Origin: Tabrizicola flagellatus
GTDB taxonomy: Bacteria > Pseudomonadota > Alphaproteobacteria > Rhodobacterales > Rhodobacteraceae
Assembly: GCF_008271465.1 (NCBI RefSeq)
Contig: NZ_VMDU01000003.1
Span: 248,001-312,000, forward strand
Direction of reading: 5' to 3'
Length of the DNA stretch: 64,000 bases
Under the pieces are notes generated by a model, which saw nothing but the letters and a program-made list of their open reading frames with translations, was not told the origin of the DNA and searched no databases. Shown here piece by piece: positions 25,412 through 34,259 of the stretch; positions within the stretch are counted from its first letter, which is position 1, and each line of letters starts with the position of its first letter. Both the position numbers and the translations under genes were made by a program.

Positions 25412-27034
25412 TCAGCCCCTGGCGAGGTCCTCGAACAGGCGCGCCACGCCTTCGGCCCCCGGGTCGTTGTGCCCTTTGAGCTTGTCGGCGGCGAGGTAGC
25501 TCGCGCGGCCTGCCTTGGCGCGGGTCATCTGGGCGGTGGCGTTGGCACCTTCGCGGGCGGCTTTCGCGGCTGCTGCAACTCCCTGCGGGAGGGCGGCGAG
25601 GGCGGGGGCCAGGGCGTCGATCATGGTGCGGTGGCCGGGGGCGGCGCCGCCGACCTGCATCACGCGGTCGAGGCCGGCGGTGAGGGCGCCGATCCAGGTC
25701 TTGCCGGAGGCGGAGGCGTCGCCGGCGGCGGCGAAGAAGATGGCGAGGAGGACGCCGGAGGAGCCGCCCATGGTCTGCGAAAGCTCCATGCCGATGGCGC
25801 GGTAAAGCTGCGTCGGATCGGCGAGGGGGAGGCGGTCGAGGGCGGCGAGGAGCGCCTTGGCGGCCCCGGCGAGGGTGGAGCCGGTGTCGCCGTCTCCCGA
25901 CTTGGCGTCGAGCTGGTTCAGGTCGGATTCGACGGCGATCAGGGCCTTGCAGCACCGCTCGATCAGGGCGCGGCGGGCGGGGTGGGCGCTTGGCACCGGC
26001 TGGATCGGCGCAAGGCCGTCAGGGAGCGGTTTGACGACGACCTGCCCGAACGGGGAGAGGCCGGGCCAGGCGTGGGGGGCCACGGGGGCGGCGAGGCTGG
26101 TCACCTGCGCGTGGTCCACCGGCAGGAGAGAGACCGAGAAGCCGTGCATGTCGAGCGAGGTCATCAGCGGCGCGGGGCCGATCATCCACTTGACCTTGGC
26201 GCCCAAGGGGGAGCGGGCGAGTTCTTCGGCCAGCACCGACATCTCCAACGGCGTGGTGGAGCCGAGGTTGTTGAGGAGCGCGACGTGGTCGCCGGGGCCG
26301 GTGTGGGGCAGGAGTTTCTCGGCAACCATCTGCATGGCCGAGCGCGCGCCGGAGAAATCGACCTGTTCGATCCCGGCCTCGCCATGGATGCCGAGACCGA
26401 GCTCGGCCTTGCCGGGGCCGATGCGGTCTTCCTTGGGCGAGCCGGGGACGGTGCAGGTGTCCAGCGACATGCCGATGGAGATGGCGCCCCTGATGACGCC
26501 CTGTGCGGCGGCGGTGATGGTGTCGAGGTCGGCGCCGGATTCGGCCATGGCGCCGGCGATCTTGTGGACGAAGAGGGTTCCGGCGACGCCGCGCGCCTGT
26601 GGCAGGTCGGGCAGCGCCACGTCGTCATCGACGATGACCATGGCGACCTTGAGGCCGAAGGCGCGGGCGCGTTCCGCCGCGAGGCCGAAGTTCAGCCGGT
26701 CGCCGGTGTAGTTCTTGACGATGAGGAGGCAGCCGGCCTTGCCGGTGACGGCGAGGATGCCGGCGAGGACGGCATCCACCGAAGGCGAGGCGAAGACATC
26801 GCCGCAGACGGCCGCCGTCAGCATGCCCTGGCCGACGAAACCGGCGTGGCTGGGCTCGTGCCCCGAGCCGCCGCCCGAGACCAGCGCCACCTTGGAGCGG
26901 TCCCAGTCGGTGCGGATCACGACGCGGATATGGGGGTATCCGTCCAGCCGGGCAAGCTTTCCGCCCGAGGTTCTCAGGAGGCCGTCGATCGCTTCGGTGA
27001 CGAGGCTTTCGCGGGAGTTCATGAACTGTTTCAT
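25412..27034 (-). CDS. Dihydroxyacetone kinase (DhaK-DhaL fusion)
   Basis: 540-residue ATP-dependent kinase. Residues 1 to about 325 form the DhaK substrate domain (VSGGGSGHEPSHAGFVGQGM, FVHKIAGAMAE) and about 345-540 the DhaL nucleotide domain (KSGDGDTGSTLAGAAKA, TMGGSSGVLLAIFF). It phosphorylates dihydroxyacetone to DHAP in the cytoplasm. It is the last gene, 12 bases behind two sugar ABC ATPases, so the imported compound is probably broken down to dihydroxyacetone or a related triose or ketose. A MTxxK-type N-terminus (MKQFMNSRES) gives two possible start codons four residues apart. Confidence 0.93.
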   Translation of the reverse strand: MKQFMNSRESLVTEAIDGLLRTSGGKLARLDGYPHIRVVIRTDWDRSKVALVSGGGSGHEPSHAGFVGQGMLTAAVCGDVFASPSVDAVLAGILAVTGKAGCLLIVKNYTGDRLNFGLAAERARAFGLKVAMVIVDDDVALPDLPQARGVAGTLFVHKIAGAMAESGADLDTITAAAQGVIRGAISIGMSLDTCTVPGSPKEDRIGPGKAELGLGIHGEAGIEQVDFSGARSAMQMVAEKLLPHTGPGDHVALLNNLGSTTPLEMSVLAEELARSPLGAKVKWMIGPAPLMTSLDMHGFSVSLLPVDHAQVTSLAAPVAPHAWPGLSPFGQVVVKPLPDGLAPIQPVPSAHPARRALIERCCKALIAVESDLNQLDAKSGDGDTGSTLAGAAKALLAALDRLPLADPTQLYRAIGMELSQTMGGSSGVLLAIFFAAAGDASASGKTWIGALTAGLDRVMQVGGAAPGHRTMIDALAPALAALPQGVAAAAKAAREGANATAQMTRAKAGRASYLAADKLKGHNDPGAEGVARLFEDLARG

Positions 27035-27046
27035 GGGCTTGGCCTT

Positions 27047-28039
27047 TCAGATGCGGTTGCCGGCGGCGTCGAACCAGAGGGGATTGTGCGGGCGGATCCT
27101 GACGGTCTGCCCCGGTTGGAGAGGCGTGTGCGGGTCCGTGAGCGTGACCAGCGCATGCGGCCCGAAGGTCAGGTGCAGGCGGGTCTGGTCGCCCAGATGC
27201 TCGATGCGGGAGATCGCGGCCTCGACGCCCTCCCCGATATGGATGTGTTCCGGGCGCAGACCGATCTGCGCGGCGTTCGGGGGCGGGGCGCCGAAGGCGT
27301 CGGCGGGCAGGAGGTTGATGTGCGGCTGGCCGAGGCGCGAGGCGACATAGGCCGAGACGGGGGTCTCGTATATCTCGCGCGGGGTGCCGAACTGGACGAG
27401 GCGGCCGTGGTCGAGCACACCGACATGGGTGGCCATGGTCATCGCCTCGATCTGGTCGTGGGTGACGTAAAGGAAGGTCGCGCCGAGGTCCTGATGGATG
27501 CGCTTGAGTTCTACGCGCAGGTCGGCGCGGAGTTTCGCGTCGAGCGAGGAGAGCGGTTCGTCCATCAGGTAGATGCGGGGGTTGCGGACGAGCGCCCGGC
27601 CGATCGAGACGCGCTGCATCTCGCCGCCCGAAAGGGCCGTGGCCTTGTTGTCGAGCTTGTGCGGGATGCGCAGGACCTCGGCCACCTCCTGCACCCGGCG
27701 GGCGATCTGGTCCTCGGGCATCGCGATCATCGGGGACCGCAGCGGGAAGGCGAGGTTGTCGCGGACGCTGAGGTGGGGATAGAGCGAGTATTGCTGGAAC
27801 ACCATCGCCACGTCGCGCTGGGCAGGGGTGTCGCGGAGGACCGACTGGCCGGAGATGCGGACGTCGCCCGCGTCGGGCCGGTCGAGGCCGGCGATCAGGC
27901 GCAGGGTGGTGGTCTTGCCGGCTCCGGTGGGGCCGAGCAGCACGACGAAGGCGCCGTCGGGGATGGTCATGGTGACATCCTTCAACGCCCGGGTCGCGCC
28001 GTAGGACTTGGACAGGTTCGAGAGCGTGACCTCAGCCAT
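27047..28039 (-). CDS. CUT1 sugar ABC transporter ATP-binding protein, second
   Basis: 330-residue ATPase of the MalK/UgpC family. Walker A is GPTGAGKT, signature LSGGEMQR, Walker B IYLMDEPLSSLDAK, followed by a C-terminal TOBE-type regulatory domain with GLRPEHIHIGEG. Its start overlaps the preceding ATPase gene by 8 bases. Two different ATPases in one CUT1 operon point to a heterodimeric ATPase pair, as in the rhizobial glycerol importer GlpST. Confidence 0.93.
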   Translation of the reverse strand: MAEVTLSNLSKSYGATRALKDVTMTIPDGAFVVLLGPTGAGKTTTLRLIAGLDRPDAGDVRISGQSVLRDTPAQRDVAMVFQQYSLYPHLSVRDNLAFPLRSPMIAMPEDQIARRVQEVAEVLRIPHKLDNKATALSGGEMQRVSIGRALVRNPRIYLMDEPLSSLDAKLRADLRVELKRIHQDLGATFLYVTHDQIEAMTMATHVGVLDHGRLVQFGTPREIYETPVSAYVASRLGQPHINLLPADAFGAPPPNAAQIGLRPEHIHIGEGVEAAISRIEHLGDQTRLHLTFGPHALVTLTDPHTPLQPGQTVRIRPHNPLWFDAAGNRI

Positions 28040-29126
28040 GGTTGACCCCGGCATTTGCGGCGGTGCGGAAGGCGCGGCCGGTGGTGGCGTCAAAGAGCGA
28101 CAGGCGGGAGGCGTTCAGCACAAGGCCCGTCAGGTCGCCGGGTCGCGCGGGCAGGGTGGAGGGCGTGCGGGCCTTGATCGTTCCCTGGGGAGTGGAGAGG
28201 GTCACGATCTGGGTGGTGCCGAGATATTCCACCGCCTCGATGCGGGCCCGCAGCGGGGCGCTGTCGGAGAGCGCGACATGTTCGGGCCGGACGCCGAGGA
28301 CGAGGCTGCCGCTGGCGGCCTCCCGGAGTTCGGGAAGGGCGATGGGCGTGTCGCCGAGGGTCACGGTCGCGGCACCCGCCGGGGCGCTGCCCTCGAACCT
28401 CAGGAAGTTCATCGCGGGACTGCCGATGAAGTCGGCGACGAACAGGGTGGCGGGGTGGTCGTAGATGTCCTGCGGGGTGCCGAACTGTTCGACGACGCCG
28501 TGATTCATCACCACGATCTTGTCGCCCATCTGCATGGCTTCAAGCTGGTCGTGGGTGACATAGACGGTGGTGGCGTGCATCCGGTCGTGCAGCGCGCGCA
28601 GTTCCTCGGCCATGATCTCGCGGAATTCGGCGTCGAGCGCGCCGAGCGGTTCGTCCATCATGAAGGCCTTGGGGTTGCGCACGATGGCACGGCCGAGGGC
28701 TACGCGCTGGCGGTCGCCGCCCGAGAGGCCGCCGACGCCCTTGTCGAGCAGGTGATCGATGCGCAGGATGCGCGCGACCTCGGCCACCTTCCTTTGCACC
28801 TCGGCCCGCGGAACGCCTTGCGACACAAGCGGATAGGCGATGTTCTTGCGTACGTTCATGTGCGGGTAGAGCGCGAACATCTGGAAGACCATGGCGATGT
28901 CGCGTTGCGAGGCGGGCTTCTGGCTCACGTCCTCGCCGTCGATCAGGATCTGGCCGGAGGTCGGCAGTTCGAGGCCCGCGATCATGCGCAGCGTTGTGGT
29001 CTTGCCGCAGCCCGAGGGGCCGAGCAGCATGAAGAACTCGCCGTCCCGGATGGTGAAGGTCGAACCCTGCACGGCGGTGAAGGCGCCGAATTCCTTGCGG
29101 AGGTTGCGGATGACGATCTCGGCCAT
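28032..29126 (-). CDS. CUT1 sugar ABC transporter ATP-binding protein, first
   Basis: 364-residue MalK-like ATPase. Walker A is GPSGCGKT, signature LSGGDRQR, Walker B AFMMDEPLGALDAE, then a TOBE domain with GVRPEHVALSD. Note the D-R in LSGGDRQR in place of the usual Q-Q. It follows the small DUF2160 gene by 3 bases and overlaps the second ATPase gene. Works with the permease pair and binding protein upstream. Confidence 0.93.
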   Translation of the reverse strand: MAEIVIRNLRKEFGAFTAVQGSTFTIRDGEFFMLLGPSGCGKTTTLRMIAGLELPTSGQILIDGEDVSQKPASQRDIAMVFQMFALYPHMNVRKNIAYPLVSQGVPRAEVQRKVAEVARILRIDHLLDKGVGGLSGGDRQRVALGRAIVRNPKAFMMDEPLGALDAEFREIMAEELRALHDRMHATTVYVTHDQLEAMQMGDKIVVMNHGVVEQFGTPQDIYDHPATLFVADFIGSPAMNFLRFEGSAPAGAATVTLGDTPIALPELREAASGSLVLGVRPEHVALSDSAPLRARIEAVEYLGTTQIVTLSTPQGTIKARTPSTLPARPGDLTGLVLNASRLSLFDATTGRAFRTAANAGVNHG

Positions 29127-29128
29127 GT

Positions 29129-29326
29129 CTATTCCGGGAAATGCGAGACGATGATGAACATGACCGTCCCGACCAGGGTCACGAGGAAGGACCAGGTATA
29201 GGCCCAGAGGAAGAAGGGTTGCATCAGCATCACCACGCCGAGGGCGATCAGGAATGTCGCCAGCATCTCCCACGGGCCGCGACGCAGGCGGAGGAGACCG
29301 GATGCGAAGGAGGCGAGGAAGGTCAT
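29129..29326 (-). CDS. DUF2160-family small membrane protein
   Basis: 65-residue protein with two hydrophobic segments (about 20-36, 40-60) and RRGPWEMLATFLIALGVVM, the pattern of DUF2160 proteins. These are found only beside ABC importers of the glycerol type (GlpU-like in Rhizobium). It lies between permease and ATPase genes, 82 bases after the permease, and touches the ATPase gene. Function unknown; the position suggests an accessory membrane subunit. Confidence 0.82.
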   Translation of the reverse strand: MTFLASFASGLLRLRRGPWEMLATFLIALGVVMLMQPFFLWAYTWSFLVTLVGTVMFIIVSHFPE

Positions 29327-29352
29327 GCGGCGCCTCCGGCACTGTCGGGGGA

Positions 29353-29379
29353 CCAGGATTTTTCGACGAAAAATCCTGG
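29353..29379. promoter_or_regulatory. Perfect 27-base palindrome within the transporter operon
   Basis: CCAGGATTTTTCG-A-CGAAAAATCCTGG, 13-base arms, between the permease gene and the DUF2160 gene. A similar palindrome is at 43091-43119. In mRNA it forms a stable stem and may slow or stabilise the operon transcript. Confidence 0.5.
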
Positions 29380-29408
29380 GGTTGCGCAAGGGGGGTGCGT
29401 CGGGTTGG

Positions 29409-30350
29409 TCATTTGCGGACGGCTCCGAAGGTGATCCCGCGCAGCAGGTGCTTGCGCAACAGGATGGTGAAGATCATCACCGGGAGGAGGAAGAGCGTGG
29501 CGCCAGCCGCCACGGCGGGCCAGTCCTGGCCGCCGACGCCGATGATCGTCGGGATGAAGGGCGGCGCGGTCTGGGCGTTGCCCGAGGTCAGAAGCACGGC
29601 AAAGGCATATTCGTTCCAGGCGAAGATCAGGCAGAAGATCGCGGTCGAGGCGATGCCGGTCGCGGCCTGCGGCAGCACCACTTTGCGGAAGGCCTGAAAG
29701 CGGGTGTAGCCGTCGATCAGCGCGGCTTCTTCGTATTCGCGCGGGATCTCGTCGATGAAGCCTTTCAGGAGCCAGACGGCGAGGGAGATGTTCACGGCCG
29801 TGTAGAGGAGGATCATGCCGAGATGCGTGTCGGACAGACCAAGCTCGCGGTACATCAGGTAGATCGGGATCGCGACGGCGATGGGTGGCATCATCCTGGT
29901 GGAGAGGATGAAGAACAGGAGGTCGTCCTTGAGCGGCACCCTGAACCGGCTGAAGGCATAGGCCGCCAGCGTGCCGAGGAAGATCGACAGGAAGGTCGAG
30001 CCGAAGCCGATGATGACCGAGTTCATGAACCTTTCGCCGAACCGCGACTGCCCGGCGATCACCATGCCCTGATCGCGCACGATCCTGTCATACCAGGTCT
30101 CGGGCGGGGGCAGCGCCGCGAAATCCTCGGCCGCGATCCGGGTGCGGGTGGTGAAGAGGTTGACGTAGCCTTCGAGCGAGGGTTCGAAGACAACCTTCGG
30201 TGGGTATGAAATGCTGTCCGGCCCGGTCTTGAAGCTGGTGGAAATGATCCAGACCAGCGGCAGGAGCGTGATGATCGTATAGAGCGCGACCAGCAGGCCC
30301 GCAGCCCATTTCGAGGCTTTCGAGGGTTCGGTGACGGAATAGGCGCTCAT
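29409..30350 (-). CDS. CUT1 sugar ABC transporter permease (MalG-like)
   Basis: 313-residue inner-membrane permease with about six helices. The conserved cytoplasmic EAA loop is YEEAALIDGYTRFQAFRKVV. A long loop between helix 1 and 2 (about residues 45-115) is typical of the glycerol-type permeases. The start at 30350 (MSAYSVTEPSKASKW) was chosen because the frame further upstream runs through a GC-rich palindrome. It is paired with the upstream permease gene. Confidence 0.93.
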   Translation of the reverse strand: MSAYSVTEPSKASKWAAGLLVALYTIITLLPLVWIISTSFKTGPDSISYPPKVVFEPSLEGYVNLFTTRTRIAAEDFAALPPPETWYDRIVRDQGMVIAGQSRFGERFMNSVIIGFGSTFLSIFLGTLAAYAFSRFRVPLKDDLLFFILSTRMMPPIAVAIPIYLMYRELGLSDTHLGMILLYTAVNISLAVWLLKGFIDEIPREYEEAALIDGYTRFQAFRKVVLPQAATGIASTAIFCLIFAWNEYAFAVLLTSGNAQTAPPFIPTIIGVGGQDWPAVAAGATLFLLPVMIFTILLRKHLLRGITFGAVRK

Positions 30351-30373
30351 GGATGCGCTCCTGATCTGGCGGG

Positions 30374-30490
30374 GTGCCCCCCCACCCCATCCCTCCCCCA
30401 CGAGGGGGGGAGGGAGGCGCGGGAAGGATGCGCTGGCGCGAAACGGACGGGCCGGGCGGCGCCCCTCCCCCAGGTGAGGAGGGGATGGGC
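30374..30490. repeat. GC-rich C/G palindrome, composite pair
   Basis: Left unit (CCCACCCCATCCCTCCCCCA, then GAGGGGGGGAGGGAGGCGC) and right unit (GCGCCCCTCCCCCAG, then GAGGAGGGGATGGGC) in opposite orientation, about 120 bases in total, between the two permease genes. Same composite layout as at 57990 and 62325. Confidence 0.65.
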
Positions 30491-30531
30491 ATGGCGGGCC
30501 CCGGCCTGGTGGTGGGCTGGACGCGGGGACA

Positions 30532-31476
30532 TCACCGTTCCTTCACCTTGTTCAGCGCCTTGACGTAGATCGAGGCGAGGCCGAAGACGGTCACGAACAG
30601 GATGATCGCATAGGCCGAGGAATAGCCGGTGCGCCATTTCTCGAAGGCTTCGCGCTTGAGGTCGATCGAGGTGAGAAGGGTCTCGTTCCCCGGACCGCCG
30701 CCGGTCAGGAGATTGACCATATCGAACATCTTGAAGTTCTCGATGCCGCGGAAAAGGACTGCCAACATGAGAAAAGGCAACACCATGGGCACGGTGATGG
30801 TCCAGAACTGCCGCCATTTCGAGGCGCGGTCCACTTCGGCCGCCTCATAGATGTAGTCGGGGATCGACCGCAGGCCCGCCAGGCAGATCAGCATGACGAA
30901 GGGGGTCCACATCCAGGTGTCGACGATGATGATCGACCATTTCGCAAGGCCCCCGGGGCCGAGCATGGAGAAGGAAGAGGCTGGGGTGCCGGTGACCAGT
31001 TCGACCATGTAGTTCACCAGGCCGATCTGCGGCTGGTAGAGGAATGTCCAGACGTTGCCCACCACGGCCGGCGACAGCATCATCGGCAGCACGATCAGCG
31101 TGGTCAGCAGGTCGTTGCCCTTGAATTTCCGGTTGATGAGCCAGGCGAGGGTGAAGCCGATCAGCACTTGCAGGGCGATGGTCCAGACCAGGAAATGTGC
31201 CGTGGTCTGCATCGTCTCCCAGGTACCGGCGTCGGTCAGGATGCGGGTGTAGTTGCGCAGGCCGACCCATTCCACCTCGCGGTTCGGCCGGTTGGCGGCG
31301 AAGTTGGTGAAGGACAGCCGCACCGTCCAGATCAGCGGGAAGATGTTGATCGCAAGCAGCAGGAAGATCGTGGGGGCCACGAAGATCCAGGCTATGGCGC
31401 GGTCGCTGAGGCCCCGGACGCGGCGGGCGAGGGCGGCGGGCGTGGCCCGGGCGGCGGCTTCGATGGGGTTGGTCAT
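30532..31476 (-). CDS. CUT1 sugar ABC transporter permease (MalF-like)
   Basis: 314-residue permease with about six membrane segments and the EAA loop YEAAEVDRASKWRQFWTITV. The N-terminus has a polar stretch of about 27 residues before the first helix. It follows the binding-protein gene by 107 bases that hold a GC-rich palindrome. The start at 31476 (MTNPIEAAARATPAA) fits the family; longer frames upstream are unrelated. Confidence 0.92.
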   Translation of the reverse strand: MTNPIEAAARATPAALARRVRGLSDRAIAWIFVAPTIFLLLAINIFPLIWTVRLSFTNFAANRPNREVEWVGLRNYTRILTDAGTWETMQTTAHFLVWTIALQVLIGFTLAWLINRKFKGNDLLTTLIVLPMMLSPAVVGNVWTFLYQPQIGLVNYMVELVTGTPASSFSMLGPGGLAKWSIIIVDTWMWTPFVMLICLAGLRSIPDYIYEAAEVDRASKWRQFWTITVPMVLPFLMLAVLFRGIENFKMFDMVNLLTGGGPGNETLLTSIDLKREAFEKWRTGYSSAYAIILFVTVFGLASIYVKALNKVKER

Positions 31477-31522
31477 CGGCTGATCCGGCGAAGAAGCTTT
31501 GGCGCAACGAGGCGACTGTGCG

Positions 31523-31556
31523 CGTCCTTCCCCCTGCATGGGGGAGGGGAGGCGCC
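31523..31556. repeat. GC-rich C/G palindrome, single unit
   Basis: CCTTCCCCCTGCATGGGGGA followed by GGGGAGGCGCC, between the binding-protein gene and the first permease gene. CCCCCTGCATGGGGG-type core forms the hairpin. Confidence 0.6.
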
Positions 31557-31583
31557 GGGCGGGGAGCGTCGCGCTACGGGAGA

Positions 31584-32900
31584 CTAGAGCTTGCCCTCGT
31601 CCTGGAAGATTTCGGTCCAGTCGGCGATCAGGCCGTCCAGTGCCTCTTTCGCGGTGCCCTGGTCGGCCACGATGTAGTTGTGCAGCCGTTCCTGCATCGC
31701 CAGCAGAAGCTGGGCATAGGCCGGTTCCTGCCAGAAGTCCTGCACCCCGGCCATCGCCTCCAGGAAGTCTCCGGCGAAGGGCGCGGTGTTCACGAAGTTC
31801 GGGTCCTCCAGCACCGCCTTGTGGCAGGAATAGCCACCGGCGGCCCACCATTTCTTCTGCACCTCGGGATTGGCGAACCATTTGATGTAGGCCAGCGCGC
31901 CATCCATGTTGTCGGTGTTGGCCACCACGCTGATCCCCTGTCCGCCGAGGGTGGAGGCGGCCACGTTCTGCGGCGGGTTCACGAAGAAGTCGATCTTGTC
32001 GCCCCCGGTGTTCGGATCGGCATAGAGGCCGGGGAAGAAGGCGAACCAGTTCATCGCCATCGCCACCTGACCCGACTTGAAGGCGTCGAGCGACTGTTCC
32101 ATGTAGGCGTTGTCATAGCCCGGAGGCGTCGCGGTCTTGTAAAGTTCCTTGTAGAATTCAAGGGCTTCCACCGCCTCGGGCGAGTTCACCGCGCCTTCCA
32201 TGTCATACTTGCCGGGGGTGTTCTCATACTTGAACCCCCAGGCATAGAGCGCCCCGGTCGCGCCCATGGTGATGCCCTCCGAGCCCCGCTCGGTGAAGAT
32301 CGAGGCGCCGTAGACCGTCTTGCCGTCGATCTCGCGGCCCTGGAAGAACTGGGCGATTTCCAGCAGTTCCTTCTGGGTCTTGGGCTCGGCCAGGTCGCGG
32401 CCGTATTTCTCCTTGAACTCGGCCTGGATCTCGGGGCGGGCGAACCAGTCCTTGCGGTAGAACCAGCCGTTCGCGTCGCCCATGGCAGGCAGCGCGTAAT
32501 AGTTAGGCGTGCCCTTGGGCCAGGTCGAATAGGCATAGACGGTCGCAGGCGCGAAGTCGTCCATGCTGATGCCTTCCTTGTCGAAGAAGTCGTTCAGCTT
32601 GACATACCAGCCGTTCTCGGCGGCACCCCCGATCCACTGGCTGTCGCCGATCAGGAGGTCGCAGAGCTGACCGCCCGAGTTCAGCTCGTTCAGGATGCGG
32701 TCGGCGAAGTTCGGCCAGGGCACGAACTCGAACTTCATCTTCGTGCCGGTCTGCGCCTCGAAATCCTTCGACAGTTCGACCAGCGCGTTCGCCGGATCCC
32801 AGGCGGCCCAGCACAGGGTGAGTTCGTTGGCTTGCGCATTGGCCTGGCTCGCCCAGACCAGCGCGATGGCCGCCGAGGCGGCAAGTGTCGTGCGCTTCAT
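31584..32900 (-). CDS. Sugar ABC transporter periplasmic binding protein, CUT1 type
   Basis: 438-residue binding protein of the bacterial extracellular solute-binding family 1. It has a signal peptide (MKRTTLAASAAIALVWASQA, cleavage near NAQA) and a mature part starting ELTLCWAAWDPANALVELSK. MAMNWFAFFPGLYAD and IYMADGPV-like loops of the family are present. The ligand is unknown. It is smaller than the 570-residue GlpV of rhizobial glycerol importers, so the neighbouring DUF2160 and dual ATPases suggest a related but different substrate, with dihydroxyacetone kinase as the entry point. A LacI-type operator lies about 100 bases upstream. Confidence 0.9.
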   Translation of the reverse strand: MKRTTLAASAAIALVWASQANAQANELTLCWAAWDPANALVELSKDFEAQTGTKMKFEFVPWPNFADRILNELNSGGQLCDLLIGDSQWIGGAAENGWYVKLNDFFDKEGISMDDFAPATVYAYSTWPKGTPNYYALPAMGDANGWFYRKDWFARPEIQAEFKEKYGRDLAEPKTQKELLEIAQFFQGREIDGKTVYGASIFTERGSEGITMGATGALYAWGFKYENTPGKYDMEGAVNSPEAVEALEFYKELYKTATPPGYDNAYMEQSLDAFKSGQVAMAMNWFAFFPGLYADPNTGGDKIDFFVNPPQNVAASTLGGQGISVVANTDNMDGALAYIKWFANPEVQKKWWAAGGYSCHKAVLEDPNFVNTAPFAGDFLEAMAGVQDFWQEPAYAQLLLAMQERLHNYIVADQGTAKEALDGLIADWTEIFQDEGKL

Positions 32901-32997
32901 GTAGTCCTCCCGGTGGTTGGTTGGGACCCGTGCGGATGCCGGGCCTTCTTCGGATTGGAGGGACGATAGGCAAAAGCGGACGGGCCTGTAAAGCGTT

Positions 32998-33017
32998 TTT
33001 GAGGTGCGTACCTCAAA
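32998..33017. promoter_or_regulatory. LacI-type operator upstream of the CUT1 operon
   Basis: TTTGAGGT-GCGT-ACCTCAAA, 8-base perfect arms, about 100 bases ahead of the binding-protein start and just behind the LacI gene end. Its half-site ACCTCA recurs next to the LacI gene start at 34163-34174 (TGAGGTACGTCA), which would allow self-control. Confidence 0.6.
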
Positions 33018-33056
33018 TTTGGTTGGCGCGTTTGGTCAAAGCGGTTTGAGGCGGGC

Positions 33057-34163
33057 TCAGGCGACCCGGTCGATCCTTGCGGCAGATGCCGGGGCGGGCA
33101 GGTCGGGCAGGTTTTCGCGCAGGACGATCTCGATTCGGATCTGTTCCTGGCTTTCGTCGAGCGGCTGGTTGTCGGCCTTGGCGCGCAGGACGCGCAGGGT
33201 CGAACGGGCGAGGTGGCCGAGGTTCTGGGTGATGACGGCGGTGATCTCTCCGGTCAGCAGGGCCTGCCGGACATGCGGGGTCAATTCGTGGCAGACCACG
33301 GTGAGCTTGCCGGAAAGTCCCATCTCGCCAAGCACTTGCGTCAGGGTCCGGTTGCCCCCGCCCATCGCGTAGATCCCCCGCACCCGGGGCGCGTTGGCCA
33401 GCATCTCGGTCACGACCTGGCGCAGGGTCGTGGGCGAGCCGTGCGTTTCCAGCGATTGCAGGACCTCGAGCCCCGGAAAGTCGCGCTGCATCACCTCGTC
33501 GAATCCGCGACGGCGTTCGATCATGTCGCGGGCGAGAAGCGACTGCCCCAACACCATGACCTGCCCCGGCCCCCCGCCGAGGAAGCGGCCGAGCAGCACC
33601 CCGGCCGTCCGGCCCGCGGCGCGGTTGTCGATGCCGATGAAATGGTCGGCGTTGGGCAGGTCCGAGACCAGCGCGACCACGGGCAAGCCGCGGGCGCGCA
33701 GCGCGCGGACCGCATCGCGCAGCACCGGCGTCTCCGGCGCCATCAGCGCGACCCCGGCAAGGTCGCGGCTGGACAGGCTGCCCAGAAGGGCGGCCAGCGC
33801 GTGCGGGTCCTCGGCCGGAAAGCGGATCAGGCGAAGTTCGGTGCGGCTGGGGGCGGCGGCCTGGCCCGCCTCGACCAGTGCGGCCGCAAGGGATTGAATG
33901 AATTGGCTTTCCGTATCGGGAAGCAGGACGGCCATCCGGTAGTTCCGGCTGCGCGCCAGGTTCGCGGCGGTCAGGTCGCGGACGTAGCCCAGCCGCGCAA
34001 TTGCGTCGTTCACCGCCTTGACGGTCTTTGCCCGCACCCCGGGCCGCGCGTTCAGGACGCGATCGACCGTGGCAAGGCTGACACCGGCCTCGCGGGCGAT
34101 ATCGTTCACAGTTGGCCGCAAGATGGGCTCCAGGTTTCCGGTGGCGAGTATCGGCCGGGCCAT
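33057..34163 (-). CDS. LacI-family transcriptional regulator
   Basis: 368-residue repressor. An N-terminal LacI helix-turn-helix (TVNDIAREAGVSLATVDRVL, about 18-37) is followed by a periplasmic-binding-protein-like ligand domain. It lies directly upstream of the CUT1/dihydroxyacetone kinase operon in the same direction and very likely controls it through the 32998-33017 palindrome. The start at 34163 (MARPILATGNLEP) is an ATG overlapping a similar half-site; an upstream TTG would add four residues. Confidence 0.92.
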   Translation of the reverse strand: MARPILATGNLEPILRPTVNDIAREAGVSLATVDRVLNARPGVRAKTVKAVNDAIARLGYVRDLTAANLARSRNYRMAVLLPDTESQFIQSLAAALVEAGQAAAPSRTELRLIRFPAEDPHALAALLGSLSSRDLAGVALMAPETPVLRDAVRALRARGLPVVALVSDLPNADHFIGIDNRAAGRTAGVLLGRFLGGGPGQVMVLGQSLLARDMIERRRGFDEVMQRDFPGLEVLQSLETHGSPTTLRQVVTEMLANAPRVRGIYAMGGGNRTLTQVLGEMGLSGKLTVVCHELTPHVRQALLTGEITAVITQNLGHLARSTLRVLRAKADNQPLDESQEQIRIEIVLRENLPDLPAPASAARIDRVA

Positions 34164-34259
34164 GAGGTACGTCAATCAGATACGCGGGCCGGCGGTGCCG
34201 GACGGGGTGGATTTGTCGCGGCCCGGACGCTAGCCTGCGCCGGCAACAAGGAGGCGCAG

